Assembly (NCBI RefSeq): GCF_046614675.1 | Contig: NZ_JBKKJT010000005.1 | Location: 372,001 to 436,000 of the forward strand | Length of the DNA stretch: 64,000 nt | Reading direction: 5' to 3' | DNA from: Chryseobacterium cupriresistens | Lineage (GTDB): Bacteria > Bacteroidota > Bacteroidia > Flavobacteriales > Weeksellaceae | Shown: piece after piece, positions 1 to 7,964 of the stretch | Layout: the number at the start of each line of letters is the position of its first letter | How positions within the stretch are numbered: position 1 is the stretch's first letter | Notes under the pieces: model-generated | Database searches by the model: none | What the model was told of the DNA's origin: nothing | What the model saw: only the letters and a program-made list of their open reading frames with translations | Program-made: the position numbers and the translations under genes

Positions 1-274
1 AGTCATTTCTGGAGCCCGTTCTTTGGCTATGGAGCTTTCAAGAAGTAATATCCGGGTCAACAGCATTAGTCCGGCAATGGTCAATACCCCGATTTTAGAG
101 AAAATGTTTGAAAGTATCGGAGAAGAAGCTTCATCAGAAATCATAAAAAAACATCCACTGGGAATAGGTGAACCTAAAGATGTAGCGAATGCCTGTATTT
201 TTCTGTTGTCTGATGCCTCAAGATGGGTTACAGGCAGTAACCTTGTGATAGACGGAGGCTATTCTGCACAGTAA
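1..274 (+). CDS. SDR-family oxidoreductase, C-terminal part
   Basis: The open frame runs in from the left edge (codons in phase from base 2) and ends with TAA at 272-274, so about 90 C-terminal residues are visible. They carry classical short-chain dehydrogenase features: the IRVNSISPA segment after the active-site helix, then GEPKDVANACIFLLSD and the closing VTGSNLVIDGGY. Known members are NAD(P)-dependent reductases of the FabG type; the cofactor-binding and catalytic part lies outside the window, so the substrate cannot be told. Only one base separates its stop from the stop of the convergent glycosyltransferase, which leaves no room for a terminator. It probably belongs to the polysaccharide locus, but that is inferred from position only. 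Confidence 0.85.
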   Translation, partial: VISGARSLAMELSRSNIRVNSISPAMVNTPILEKMFESIGEEASSEIIKKHPLGIGEPKDVANACIFLLSDASRWVTGSNLVIDGGYSAQ

Positions 275-275
275 C

Positions 276-1433
276 TTACTTTTTGTGTAGAGTTTCTATA
301 ATATTTTCTACGCTGTCAAATATTTTCTTGTTATCGAATTGATCTTCAATGGTTTTTAGATTGTTTCTGATATGGGCTATCAGTTCGTGGTCTGTCAGAA
401 ATGTTTTCATGGCTTCATACATTTCATCTACTTCATAACTGATGAGGTATCCTGTCTCACGGTCTTTGATCATAAGGCCTACATCACCTACTTCTGTTGC
501 AATAATGGGTTTCTGAAGAATTAAAGCTTCAGCAATGACCAATGGCCATGCTTCAGATTCCGAAGGAAGAATAAAATAATCCGCTTTTTTGATATAAGGA
601 TAAGGATTCATTTGGTTTCCAACCAGAATAAATGTTTTTTCAACATTATTTTTGGCTGCCTGTGCCCTGAGGTTGTTCATTTCATCACCATCACCGATGA
701 CAATAATGTTGTGATGAAACCCTTCATCCATGAGCTTTTTATGAGCGTCAATAAGCTTGTGATATCCCTTTCTTGAATGAAGTCTTCCTATAGACGCAAA
801 AACAGGGCCTTCGGGAAAATTGTCAAGCTTTTCTTCTGCCTTATATTTAATTTCTTCAATAGGAATAGGATTAATGATAACGCTTTCAGCGGGATATTTG
901 AGATTCGGGTAATGCTGGTGCATCATATCTTTTATCTTGTGGGAGCAGTATACCATATGGTCGAACTGCGGAAAGCTCTTTAAAATATCCGGAACCAGAG
1001 GCTGGAATTTAGGGACATTAATTTCAGAGTGAAACCATCCGATTTTTTTTGAATTCTTATTGGTTGAATTCAGAATGGCATCATAGTCTCTGTAATCCAT
1101 CCCGATCTCAATGTCAAAAGTATCGTTGATAAGACGGTCTGCAATGGCAGGGGTATTTTTCAGTTTTCTCAGCCTTATTCTTCTTTTAACGAGCTGAAGT
1201 TTCTGTAAAATAGAATTGTTGGAAAAATCTTCTTTTCCATCGGTAAGGTATATTTTTCTGATATGCTTCGGAAGTTCATCACGCAGTTTCCCCTGATTAA
1301 GAGTGAGACATACGGTGATATCAAATTTATCAGGGTTAAGATTATTGAGAATACTTAACATCACTTTTTCTACACCACCCATTTCCATTGAGCGGTGCCT
1401 GAAAAGAATTTTTATTTTCCTGTTTTCCGACAT
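276..1433 (-). CDS. Glycosyltransferase family 4 (GT-B fold)
   Basis: This 385-residue protein has the GT4 layout: an N-terminal acceptor domain with a glycine-rich loop (MEMGGVEKVMLSILN, about residues 16-30) and a C-terminal donor domain starting near ASIGRLHSRKGYHKLI. The E-x7-E donor motif is seen as ESEAWPLVIAE near residue 290. Such enzymes move a sugar from a nucleotide-sugar donor to a growing glycan at the cytoplasmic face of the membrane. It is the last gene of a short minus-strand unit that also holds a 63-residue ORF and a LbH acyltransferase. Donor and acceptor cannot be read from the sequence. Confidence 0.9.
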   Translation of the reverse strand: MSENRKIKILFRHRSMEMGGVEKVMLSILNNLNPDKFDITVCLTLNQGKLRDELPKHIRKIYLTDGKEDFSNNSILQKLQLVKRRIRLRKLKNTPAIADRLINDTFDIEIGMDYRDYDAILNSTNKNSKKIGWFHSEINVPKFQPLVPDILKSFPQFDHMVYCSHKIKDMMHQHYPNLKYPAESVIINPIPIEEIKYKAEEKLDNFPEGPVFASIGRLHSRKGYHKLIDAHKKLMDEGFHHNIIVIGDGDEMNNLRAQAAKNNVEKTFILVGNQMNPYPYIKKADYFILPSESEAWPLVIAEALILQKPIIATEVGDVGLMIKDRETGYLISYEVDEMYEAMKTFLTDHELIAHIRNNLKTIEDQFDNKKIFDSVENIIETLHKK

Positions 1434-1466
1434 TATCTGAAAATTTTTTGTAAAGTAAAGAGTTTT

Positions 1467-1658
1467 TTATTTGTTTATAAAATTTCGTTTTTGATATTCC
1501 GGAAGCACAAAATCTCTCTGATGCTTTTTCTTGTCCTGCAAAAGATCATCCGGAAAATCAGTTCCGTAATCCTGGCGGACAGGTTTAAACAAATAATTAT
1601 AGTAATTCCTGTATAAAGCTTCAATGTTATAAGAATTTCTAAGTCCTGGAAACTTCAT
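1467..1658 (-). CDS. Small unknown protein in the polysaccharide locus
   Basis: A 63-residue frame fills the space between two clear genes. Its ATG lies only 5 bases after the stop of the upstream acyltransferase and its stop is 33 bases before the next start, which is the spacing expected of a real, translationally coupled gene. The protein is rich in Tyr, Asn, Lys and Asp, has no signal peptide or membrane segment, and matches no family I recognise. It could be a remnant of a larger sugar-processing enzyme rather than a complete protein. Confidence 0.45.
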   Translation of the reverse strand: MKFPGLRNSYNIEALYRNYYNYLFKPVRQDYGTDFPDDLLQDKKKHQRDFVLPEYQKRNFINK

Positions 1659-1663
1659 CCGAT

Positions 1664-2206
1664 TTAAAGAGAGTCGAAAACCAGATCCTGTTTGTTGATG
1701 ACACGTGTGTTAGCAGGGATGTCTTTATAAATAGTGCATCCGGCACCAATAATACAATTATCACCTATTGTCACCCCTTTCAGTACGGTTACATTACTTC
1801 CAAGCCAGCAATTGTTTCCTATTTTTATGGGAGCTTTTGAAAATTCGGAAGGGTATATTTTTATTGCAGGGGACGTCTCATAGGCATGATTATGATCATA
1901 GAGTTTCACATTTTCACCGAATAAAGTATTGTTGCCTATTGATATATGTTCTAAACAGTTTATAGAACAGAAATTGTTCATAAAAAAGTGGTTTCCTATT
2001 TCCAGGACAGCATTTTTATTGATCAGGATACAGGTGTAATTTCTGAAGTCTGCAGCTGAGCCAATGCTTAGCTTTTTTAAATTGTTATCCAAAATAAAGC
2101 GGTTACCAACACCTAATCTGAGGTTTTCAAAAAAAACATTAGGATGTTTTTTCAGCAAAAACAGTTGTTTTTTCCTGTTTATTTTTTCAAAAAAATCATA
2201 GAACAT
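1664..2206 (-). CDS. LbH-fold (hexapeptide repeat) acyltransferase
   Basis: The 180-residue protein has a left-handed beta-helix C-terminal half with repeated [IV]-G-x4 hexapeptides (IGNHFF, IGNNTLFG, IGNNCWLGSN, IGDNCIIGAG). The conserved DHNH segment holds the catalytic His expected of maltose/galactoside O-acetyltransferase relatives, and the GSNVTVLKGVTIG stretch is typical of them. These trimeric enzymes use acetyl-CoA to O-acetylate a sugar. It is a clear paralogue of the 196-residue protein at 17412-18002. A TATATTTG box on the minus strand at 2242-2235 is placed to drive it and the two genes that follow. Confidence 0.85.
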   Translation of the reverse strand: MFYDFFEKINRKKQLFLLKKHPNVFFENLRLGVGNRFILDNNLKKLSIGSAADFRNYTCILINKNAVLEIGNHFFMNNFCSINCLEHISIGNNTLFGENVKLYDHNHAYETSPAIKIYPSEFSKAPIKIGNNCWLGSNVTVLKGVTIGDNCIIGAGCTIYKDIPANTRVINKQDLVFDSL

Positions 2207-2234
2207 ATACTATCTTTTGATCATTTGGGTTATA

Positions 2235-2242
2235 CAAATATA
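2235..2242 (-). promoter_or_regulatory. Candidate -7 box for the 2206-276 unit
   Basis: Read on the minus strand the bases are TATATTTG, a full match to the Bacteroidota -7 consensus TAnnTTTG. It would start transcription about 25 bases before the acyltransferase ATG. I found no convincing TTG box at the expected distance upstream, so this rests on the -7 element alone. Confidence 0.45.
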
Positions 2243-2331
2243 CCTTTTTTATCTAATGTAAAAGCTATGTTTCTTTTATAAACATCCGTTTGCAGAAGTC
2301 ATCCGGATTAAAACAAACAGAGGATAATGCA

Positions 2332-3168
2332 TTATACTTCCCTATAAAAGTTATCTATTGTTCTGGTTATTTTTCTAAAAAACCTGGATATTAATGTATT
2401 TTGCTTTTTAAAAATAAAATCGGGAAGTCTCGAAATCTGTTGAATATCTGTGTTATAAAGAACTTTAATTCCTCTTCTTGTAAGGGTGTTATATAATACC
2501 TGATGCCAGTTCCTGTAAAGCTTTTCTTTTTTACCTTTATTTTGAGAAACCCCCTGTGAATGGATTCTATATAAATACAGGCTTTTATTGATAAAGACAA
2601 GTTCGCCCCTTTCATAAAGTTTCAGGTAAAGATCCTGGTCTACAGAAGAGGACAGACATTCATCAATCGTATTCCAATTGATAAATTGATCTCTTTTAAA
2701 AGTAAAAAAATGGGCGATTTCAAAATTGATATTAAAAAAAAATTTGCTTCCGTTCTTTATTCTTCCCGAGTGGGGAAACAACTTCTTGACAGTCAGATGC
2801 TCATCACATATATAAAATCTTGAATAAGTTCCTATAATATTCTGATTTGAATAGGCTTTTATGCTTTTTTCGAGGGCATCATGGGTAAGTGCATCATCAG
2901 GGTCTACAAAGCCGCATAGATCACCGGTTGCAAGTTTTATACATTTGTTCTTGGTATATCCTACCCCCCGGTTCTTTTCATTTTCATATAAAAAAAAACG
3001 CTTATCGTTGCGGATAAGTTCCCTTAAGGCATCTTTTTCCTGCTTCTCTGAGCAGTCATCTACAATAATAACTTCCCAATCGGTGTATGTCTGTTGAATA
3101 ATACTTTCATAACAATCTTTGAAATAGACTGCATTATTGAAGTGGGCAACTAATATTGAAAATTTCAT
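2332..3168 (-). CDS. Glycosyltransferase family 2 (GT-A fold)
   Basis: The 278-residue protein begins directly with the GT2 nucleotide-binding strand (FSILVAHFNN) and continues with IIQQTYTDWEVIIVDDCS. The metal-binding DxD-type site is CGFVDPDDALT near residues 85-95, and a second conserved acidic element (SSVDQDLYLKL) lies around residue 170. It is a cytoplasmic inverting transferase of polysaccharide assembly with unknown donor. It is read away from the plus-strand cassette to its right. The 125-base gap to the next gene downstream holds a separate promoter candidate. Confidence 0.9.
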   Translation of the reverse strand: MKFSILVAHFNNAVYFKDCYESIIQQTYTDWEVIIVDDCSEKQEKDALRELIRNDKRFFLYENEKNRGVGYTKNKCIKLATGDLCGFVDPDDALTHDALEKSIKAYSNQNIIGTYSRFYICDEHLTVKKLFPHSGRIKNGSKFFFNINFEIAHFFTFKRDQFINWNTIDECLSSSVDQDLYLKLYERGELVFINKSLYLYRIHSQGVSQNKGKKEKLYRNWHQVLYNTLTRRGIKVLYNTDIQQISRLPDFIFKKQNTLISRFFRKITRTIDNFYREV

Positions 3169-3477
3169 CTTAGGTAATTTAAATTGAGCAGATTATTCTA
3201 TAGTAACTCATTTGAGTTGCTGAATTGGTATACGTTTAACGATTTTTATCAAAGAATAATTTACTTCCGGTAAGCTCAAAAGGATTTTCAGACATGTTTT
3301 AAATTTTTTTCGTTGTGTATGCTGTAAATATAGCAAAATTTTAGACTTTGAAATTAATATTAAGAAAGGTTTATCAGTCTGTCTGTACAAGGTATGCTGT
3401 CTAATTGTGACAACGTGGTAGGTTTTACAATGAAAATAAAAAAAAAACTTTATTTTTGCCTCAATAAAAACAACACA
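3169..3477. other. Divergent intergenic region
   Basis: These 309 bases separate the minus-strand GT2 gene from the plus-strand methyltransferase, if the latter starts at 3478. The region holds an inverted repeat at 3205-3218 (AACTCA-TT-TGAGTT) and a TATTTTTG box at 3451-3458. A 60-codon frame on the minus strand has no protein-like character. I see no RNA gene here. Confidence 0.5.
3451..3458 (+). promoter_or_regulatory. Candidate -7 box for the methyltransferase cassette
   Basis: TATTTTTG fits the TAnnTTTG consensus and would place the transcript start near 3462. This lies inside the longest open frame of the next gene, so it argues that translation begins downstream, at GTG 3478, and not at the ATGs at 3394 or 3430. 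Confidence 0.4.
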
Positions 3478-4248
3478 GTGATTGAAATAGGTAGAGTTCT
3501 CAAAACTTTTATAGGGTTTTTAAGACGACCCGATCTTTATCCTGAATTATGCCGGAAAATTATTAAAAATACAGTCAGTCGAGGAAATGCCTTTAAAGGC
3601 AAGGATAAAACAAACTCCTGGGCTGCAGGAAGATGCATTTCACAGGAAGATGCGGTTTCCAAGCTTTTCGGACTTGAAATCAAGGCGTTCCGTAATGAAT
3701 ATCAGGTGGTTTTAGACGAAGCTGCACAGAAAGAAAAAAATTGCCCTGTGAAAATGGGAGGGGCGGGAGCGCTGGAAATTATTTACTATGCCTGCGAATT
3801 TACCCATGCACAGAATGTGGTGGAGACAGGCGTTGCCTACGGATGGTCTTCATTGGCATCTCTCTTATCTCTTACAAAGAGAGGCGGCACACTTTATAGT
3901 TCAGATATGCCTTATCTGGCTCTGGATGGGGATCAGTATGTAGGATGTGTAGTTCCTGAAAACCTGAAAAGCAACTGGAAGCTCTTCCGTTTTGCTGATA
4001 GAGAATCGCTTCCTAAGATTTTTACTGAAAATGCTGTATTTGATGTTCTTCACTATGATTCCGATAAAAGTTATGACGGGAGAATGTGGGCCTATGATGA
4101 ACTTTATGCGCATTTAAAAAAAGGCGGGGTTTTTATCAGTGATGATATTGGTGATAATTCTGCCTATCAGGATTTCTGTGACAAGAAGAATATAGAAACA
4201 ACAGTAGTAGAATACGAGGGAAAATACATCGGAATTTTTATCAAGTAA
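3478..4248 (+). CDS. Class I SAM-dependent methyltransferase
   Basis: The frame is open from 3394, but I prefer the GTG at 3478 because a -7 box at 3451-3458 overlaps the upstream part and the first 28 codons look non-coding (poly-Lys run). From GTG it has 256 residues. The Rossmann-type SAM site is the VVETGVAYGWSS stretch, followed by the acidic HYDSDKSYDGR loop and the GGVFISDDIGDN strand, as in the Methyltransf_24 type used on sugars and small molecules. It opens the plus-strand cassette that also carries three acylation genes, so O-methylation of a glycan residue or precursor is the likely role. The exact start is uncertain. Confidence 0.8.
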   Translation: MIEIGRVLKTFIGFLRRPDLYPELCRKIIKNTVSRGNAFKGKDKTNSWAAGRCISQEDAVSKLFGLEIKAFRNEYQVVLDEAAQKEKNCPVKMGGAGALEIIYYACEFTHAQNVVETGVAYGWSSLASLLSLTKRGGTLYSSDMPYLALDGDQYVGCVVPENLKSNWKLFRFADRESLPKIFTENAVFDVLHYDSDKSYDGRMWAYDELYAHLKKGGVFISDDIGDNSAYQDFCDKKNIETTVVEYEGKYIGIFIK

Positions 4249-4336
4249 ACCGCATAAATCTGTTGTTGGAAATCATTTAATTCTGGATCATGGAAAGTTT
4301 AAATATACTTATAATATGACTGTTTAGACCGTTCTT

Positions 4337-5365
4337 ATGAAAATACCTCAGATTACATTTACGCGGTTTATTGCGGCAATGGCAATTGTCATTTCCCATT
4401 TTAACAAAGATATGTTCCTCTACAATATAGATTACATTTCAAATGTTTTTCTGAAGGCAAATGTTGGAGTAAGTTATTTCTTTATACTTTCGGGATTTAT
4501 CATGGTGGTAGCCTATCATAAGAAAGAAAGGATAGATTATTTCGATTATTACAAAAACAGGTTCGCAAGAATTTATCCGCTTTATGTATTGGGTCTTTTG
4601 CTTTATCTGGTAACAAGGTATTCCAATTTCAGCTTTTATAAACTTTTTTTATATCTGTTTGGTCTTCAGAGCTGGATTCCGGGAGAAGCAATGATCCTGA
4701 ATTTTCCAGGTTGGTCTATTTCTGTAGAATTTTTATTCTATTTGATTTTTCCTGTCCTTTATAATTATTTCTATGTCAAAGGGAATAAAAGTATTTGGGT
4801 AATTACCGTCATGCTATGGATTATAACACAGATATTTTCGGGGCTGTATGTGGAATCATCTTATTATGAAGGCCCGCATACACAAAGCCATGAACTGCTT
4901 TACTATTTTCCTTTAATGCATATCAACGAATTTTTAGCAGGAAATCTGGCGGGAATATTTTTTGTGAATCATCATCAGCGTAAGAATTATGATGTACCTG
5001 TGATGATCATTTTTATCCTTATCATATTGTCACTTATTTTTATTCCTCTTTTCTTTCACAATGGCTTAATGGCTATATTGTTTATCCCTTTTATTGTTCT
5101 TATATCTAAAAATAATGGATTGATTACCAGATTGTTTTCTTTAAAACAACTTGAATATCTGGGAGAAGCGAGTTATGCCGTTTATATTACCCATATTCCT
5201 GTATTATATATACTGAGGGAAGCCATACAATGGAGCGGCCGTAACATAGGTATCGATAAGGTATTTGGGATCTATATTATTGTTTTAACCTGTACTTCGG
5301 TTTTGTTTTATCAGTTTATTGAAAAACCTTTGAGAAATTCTTTGAAAAAGATACGAATAAGATAA
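4337..5365 (+). CDS. Acyltransferase 3 family membrane protein (OafA-like)
   Basis: The 342-residue protein has about ten hydrophobic helices and the family's N-terminal signature: FTRFIAAMAIVISHF, with the catalytic His near residue 20, followed by GVSYFFILSGF and the YKNRFARIYPLY segment. WSISVEFLFYLIFP is the other conserved family block. Acyltransferase-3 proteins move acetyl groups across the inner membrane onto sugars of O-antigen or other glycans. It has no fused SGNH domain, unlike the longest OafA proteins. It lies 88 bases after the methyltransferase on the same strand. Confidence 0.9.
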   Translation: MKIPQITFTRFIAAMAIVISHFNKDMFLYNIDYISNVFLKANVGVSYFFILSGFIMVVAYHKKERIDYFDYYKNRFARIYPLYVLGLLLYLVTRYSNFSFYKLFLYLFGLQSWIPGEAMILNFPGWSISVEFLFYLIFPVLYNYFYVKGNKSIWVITVMLWIITQIFSGLYVESSYYEGPHTQSHELLYYFPLMHINEFLAGNLAGIFFVNHHQRKNYDVPVMIIFILIILSLIFIPLFFHNGLMAILFIPFIVLISKNNGLITRLFSLKQLEYLGEASYAVYITHIPVLYILREAIQWSGRNIGIDKVFGIYIIVLTCTSVLFYQFIEKPLRNSLKKIRIR

Positions 5366-5403
5366 AAATATACTAATTTACATCAATATACCTACACACA
5401 ATT

Positions 5404-5550
5404 ATGAAATCAAAATTTACCATTCCGTATATTTTCCGGACAAGTAGAAATAAGTGTATTTCTCTAAAAACCGTCAGGCAGCTATATGAAAAAGAAATGT
5501 ATATTTATTTCCGGAAGAAATCCATAGTTTCAGGAGCCTGTATCTCATAA
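5404..5550 (+). CDS. Doubtful 48-codon ORF
   Basis: The 201-base gap before the MBOAT gene holds an ATG-started frame of 48 codons rich in Lys, Arg, Ile and Tyr. It has no recognisable domain, signal peptide or clear ribosome-binding context. It may simply be chance in AT-rich DNA. Confidence 0.15.
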   Translation: MKSKFTIPYIFRTSRNKCISLKTVRQLYEKEMYIYFRKKSIVSGACIS

Positions 5551-5566
5551 CTTTTAAAAACACATT

Positions 5567-7000
5567 ATGTTATTCAATTCAATAGGATTTCTTATTTTTT
5601 TACCTATAGTATTCTGTTTATACTGGTTTGTTTTTAATAAGAAATATCAGAATCAAAATAAGCTTTTGCTATTGGCAAGCTTTTATTTCTATGCGTGCTG
5701 GGATTGGAGATTTTTGTTTTTACTGATGTTTTCCATTGGTTTGGATTATTTTTCAGGTATTAAGATCGAAAATAGCAGGAATAAACGTGAAGCAAAATTC
5801 TGGCTTACTTTAAGTATTGTGATCAACCTGGGATTTCTGGGCTTTTTTAAATACTATAATTTTTTTATTGAAAGTTTTGCAGACCTCCTCGGTGGTATGG
5901 GATTTAAGGTGAATATCTGGCTGCTGAATGTGATTCTGCCGGTGGGGATTTCATTTTACACTTTTCACGGGCTCTCTTATGTAATTGATGTTTATAAGAA
6001 GAGGATCCGTGCTGAACGCAGTTTTATTGACTATGCAGTTTTTGTAAGTTATTTTCCCTTACTGGTGGCAGGACCTATAGAAAGGGCAACTCATCTGCTG
6101 CCCCAGATTCAGAAAAAAAGAACATTCAGCTACGAGCAGGCCGCAGACGGGATGCGTCAGATTCTTTGGGGTTTCTTCAAAAAAATGGTGATTGCTGATA
6201 ATTGTGCACCATTAGTGAACGAGATTTTTACCCATTATCAAACCGAAAGTCCTGCCAATCTTTTAATCGGAGCTGTTTTGTTTGCTTTCCAGATTTATGG
6301 AGATTTTTCAGGGTATTCAGATATTGCGTTAGGGGTTTCAAGACTGTTTGGAATAGAACTTCTCAAGAATTTTGCTTTCCCTTATTTCTCAAGGGATATT
6401 GCTGAGTTTTGGAGAAGATGGCATATTTCATTGTCTTCCTGGTTCAGGGATTATCTTTATATTCCATTAGGGGGTAGTAAAGGAGGACTGGGCATGAAAA
6501 TAAGAAATACCTTTATCATTTTTCTTGTCTCCGGATTCTGGCATGGTGCCAACTGGACGTTTATAATCTGGGGCGGCCTTAATGCCTTATTCTTTATGCC
6601 ACTGCTGATTATGGAGAAAAACAGAACCAATATAGAAGTTGCAGCGCAGGGAAAATGGTTTCCATCTTTTAAGGAAATCCTGCAGATACTGATTACCTTT
6701 TGTGCTACCTGTATCGCCTGGATATTTTTCAGGTCAGAATCTGTACTTCAGGCATTTGAGTATATTAAACGTATCTTCAGCCTGGAACTGTTCTCCTTTC
6801 CGGCTCAGATGCCGGTGAAAGTTTTTGCTTTGACTGCCTGTATGCTGATTATAGAATGGATTAACAGGGAACAATTCCACGGGCTTCAGATAAGAAGATT
6901 CAATCCTTGGGTACGCCGTATTCTTTACGGAATCATCATCTATATCATTCTCCGGTATGCCAATTTCGGGAATAATGAATTTATTTATTTTCAGTTTTAA
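5567..7000 (+). CDS. MBOAT-family O-acyltransferase (AlgI/PatA type)
   Basis: The 477-residue polytopic protein shows MBOAT landmarks: LPVGISFYTFHGLSYVIDVY, then GDFSGYSDIALG, FWRRWHISLSSWFRDYLYIP and the SGFWHGANWTFIIWG block, with the invariant catalytic His at 326. Family members pass an acyl group, usually acetyl, from a cytoplasmic donor across the membrane to a periplasmic partner. Here the partner is very likely the SGNH-type protein starting one base after its stop. The pairing matches AlgI/AlgJ and PatA/PatB systems. The target is presumably the locus polysaccharide, but peptidoglycan or another glycan is possible. Confidence 0.92.
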   Translation: MLFNSIGFLIFLPIVFCLYWFVFNKKYQNQNKLLLLASFYFYACWDWRFLFLLMFSIGLDYFSGIKIENSRNKREAKFWLTLSIVINLGFLGFFKYYNFFIESFADLLGGMGFKVNIWLLNVILPVGISFYTFHGLSYVIDVYKKRIRAERSFIDYAVFVSYFPLLVAGPIERATHLLPQIQKKRTFSYEQAADGMRQILWGFFKKMVIADNCAPLVNEIFTHYQTESPANLLIGAVLFAFQIYGDFSGYSDIALGVSRLFGIELLKNFAFPYFSRDIAEFWRRWHISLSSWFRDYLYIPLGGSKGGLGMKIRNTFIIFLVSGFWHGANWTFIIWGGLNALFFMPLLIMEKNRTNIEVAAQGKWFPSFKEILQILITFCATCIAWIFFRSESVLQAFEYIKRIFSLELFSFPAQMPVKVFALTACMLIIEWINREQFHGLQIRRFNPWVRRILYGIIIYIILRYANFGNNEFIYFQF

Positions 7001-7001
7001 T

Positions 7002-7919
7002 ATGAAAAAATTTTTATTTAAAATATCATTTTATATCATCGGAATTCTGCTCGTATTCGGAGTTTTGGGGTCGTTTGCGGATGGAAATACAGATGATAAC
7101 TATATGCATTTCGCAGTAAAAAAACCACAGAATATTATCCTGGGAGATTCTAGAGGAGCTCAGGCAGTTCTTCCCCGGCTTTTAAATCAAAAACTGGGAA
7201 GAGACTTTGATAATTTTGCATTGAACGTTGTACAGTCTCCGTACGGACAAATTTATTATAAGGCATTACAAAGAAAACTGGACCCGGAAACCAAAAACGG
7301 ATTATTTATTATCACTGTAGATCCATGGAATCTATCCTTGGATAAAAATGTGAAAAAAGAAGAAGATTTTCCGGAAAATCATTCTCCGTTGAAGAATATG
7401 TATTTTTATGATCTCTCCCCGAATTATGAATATCTGCTGAGAAATTACGTTCGAAGTTGGTTTAAGATTTACACAGAGAGAGAAGAAGCAGGGAGATCAA
7501 GCACCTATCTGCATAAAGATGGTTGGATGGAAGTTACGGTGAACATGCAGAAAGATTCTGTAGCGAAAAGAGAAATTGAGAAAGTAAATTTCTACAAACA
7601 ATTAGCTCAGAAACAGAATATTTCCCAAGCCAGGATTAATGCCTTAGAAGATATTATCAAATTTCTTAAAAGTAAAGGAACTGTTTATCTGGTAAGAATT
7701 CCTGCTTCAGAAAAATTGTTAGCACTGGAACAGTCTTATTCACCCAATTTTAATGAAAAAATGAAAGATATCTCTAAAAAATATGGCGTTTATTTCTTTG
7801 ATTTCTCTTCCAAAGCCAGGGAATATCAATACACAGATGGAAATCATATGTATAAAGAATCCGGAAAAGTATTGACCACACAAATAGCAGATTCTATTCT
7901 GTCTAAAACAAAAAGATAA
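7002..7919 (+). CDS. Membrane-anchored SGNH-like O-acetyltransferase partner (AlgJ/AlgX/DltD-like)
   Basis: Although the frame is open from 6957, the ATG at 7002 sits one base after the MBOAT stop and starts a Lys-rich segment plus one membrane helix (about residues 5-24), so I take 7002, giving 305 residues. The rest is periplasmic. A GDSR motif places a nucleophile Ser at 50 and the C-terminal DGNH motif supplies Asp279 and His282, a complete SGNH-type triad. Such proteins accept the acyl group delivered by the MBOAT protein and place it on the glycan. Overall similarity to named families is low, so the call rests on the triad, topology and neighbour. Confidence 0.75.
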   Translation: MKKFLFKISFYIIGILLVFGVLGSFADGNTDDNYMHFAVKKPQNIILGDSRGAQAVLPRLLNQKLGRDFDNFALNVVQSPYGQIYYKALQRKLDPETKNGLFIITVDPWNLSLDKNVKKEEDFPENHSPLKNMYFYDLSPNYEYLLRNYVRSWFKIYTEREEAGRSSTYLHKDGWMEVTVNMQKDSVAKREIEKVNFYKQLAQKQNISQARINALEDIIKFLKSKGTVYLVRIPASEKLLALEQSYSPNFNEKMKDISKKYGVYFFDFSSKAREYQYTDGNHMYKESGKVLTTQIADSILSKTKR

Positions 7920-7964
7920 GTACAATGTCCTGAATGTAGCTCAGTAGAATCTCTCAGATCCGGA

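Noticed and set aside
3208..3390. 60-codon minus-strand ORF between the GT2 gene and the methyltransferase
   Set aside because: Composition is what AT-rich spacer gives, there is no homology I recognise, and it overlaps the region expected to hold promoters.
6957..7001. Longer start for the SGNH protein overlapping the MBOAT gene
   Set aside because: The ATG at 7002 lies one base after the MBOAT stop and gives a normal membrane-anchor N-terminus; the extra 15 residues are an out-of-frame reading of MBOAT sequence.
7931..7950. TGTAGCTCAGT string resembling the D-arm start of a tRNA
   Set aside because: There is no acceptor stem, anticodon arm or T-arm sequence around it, and the spacer between the flanking genes is only 45 bases long.
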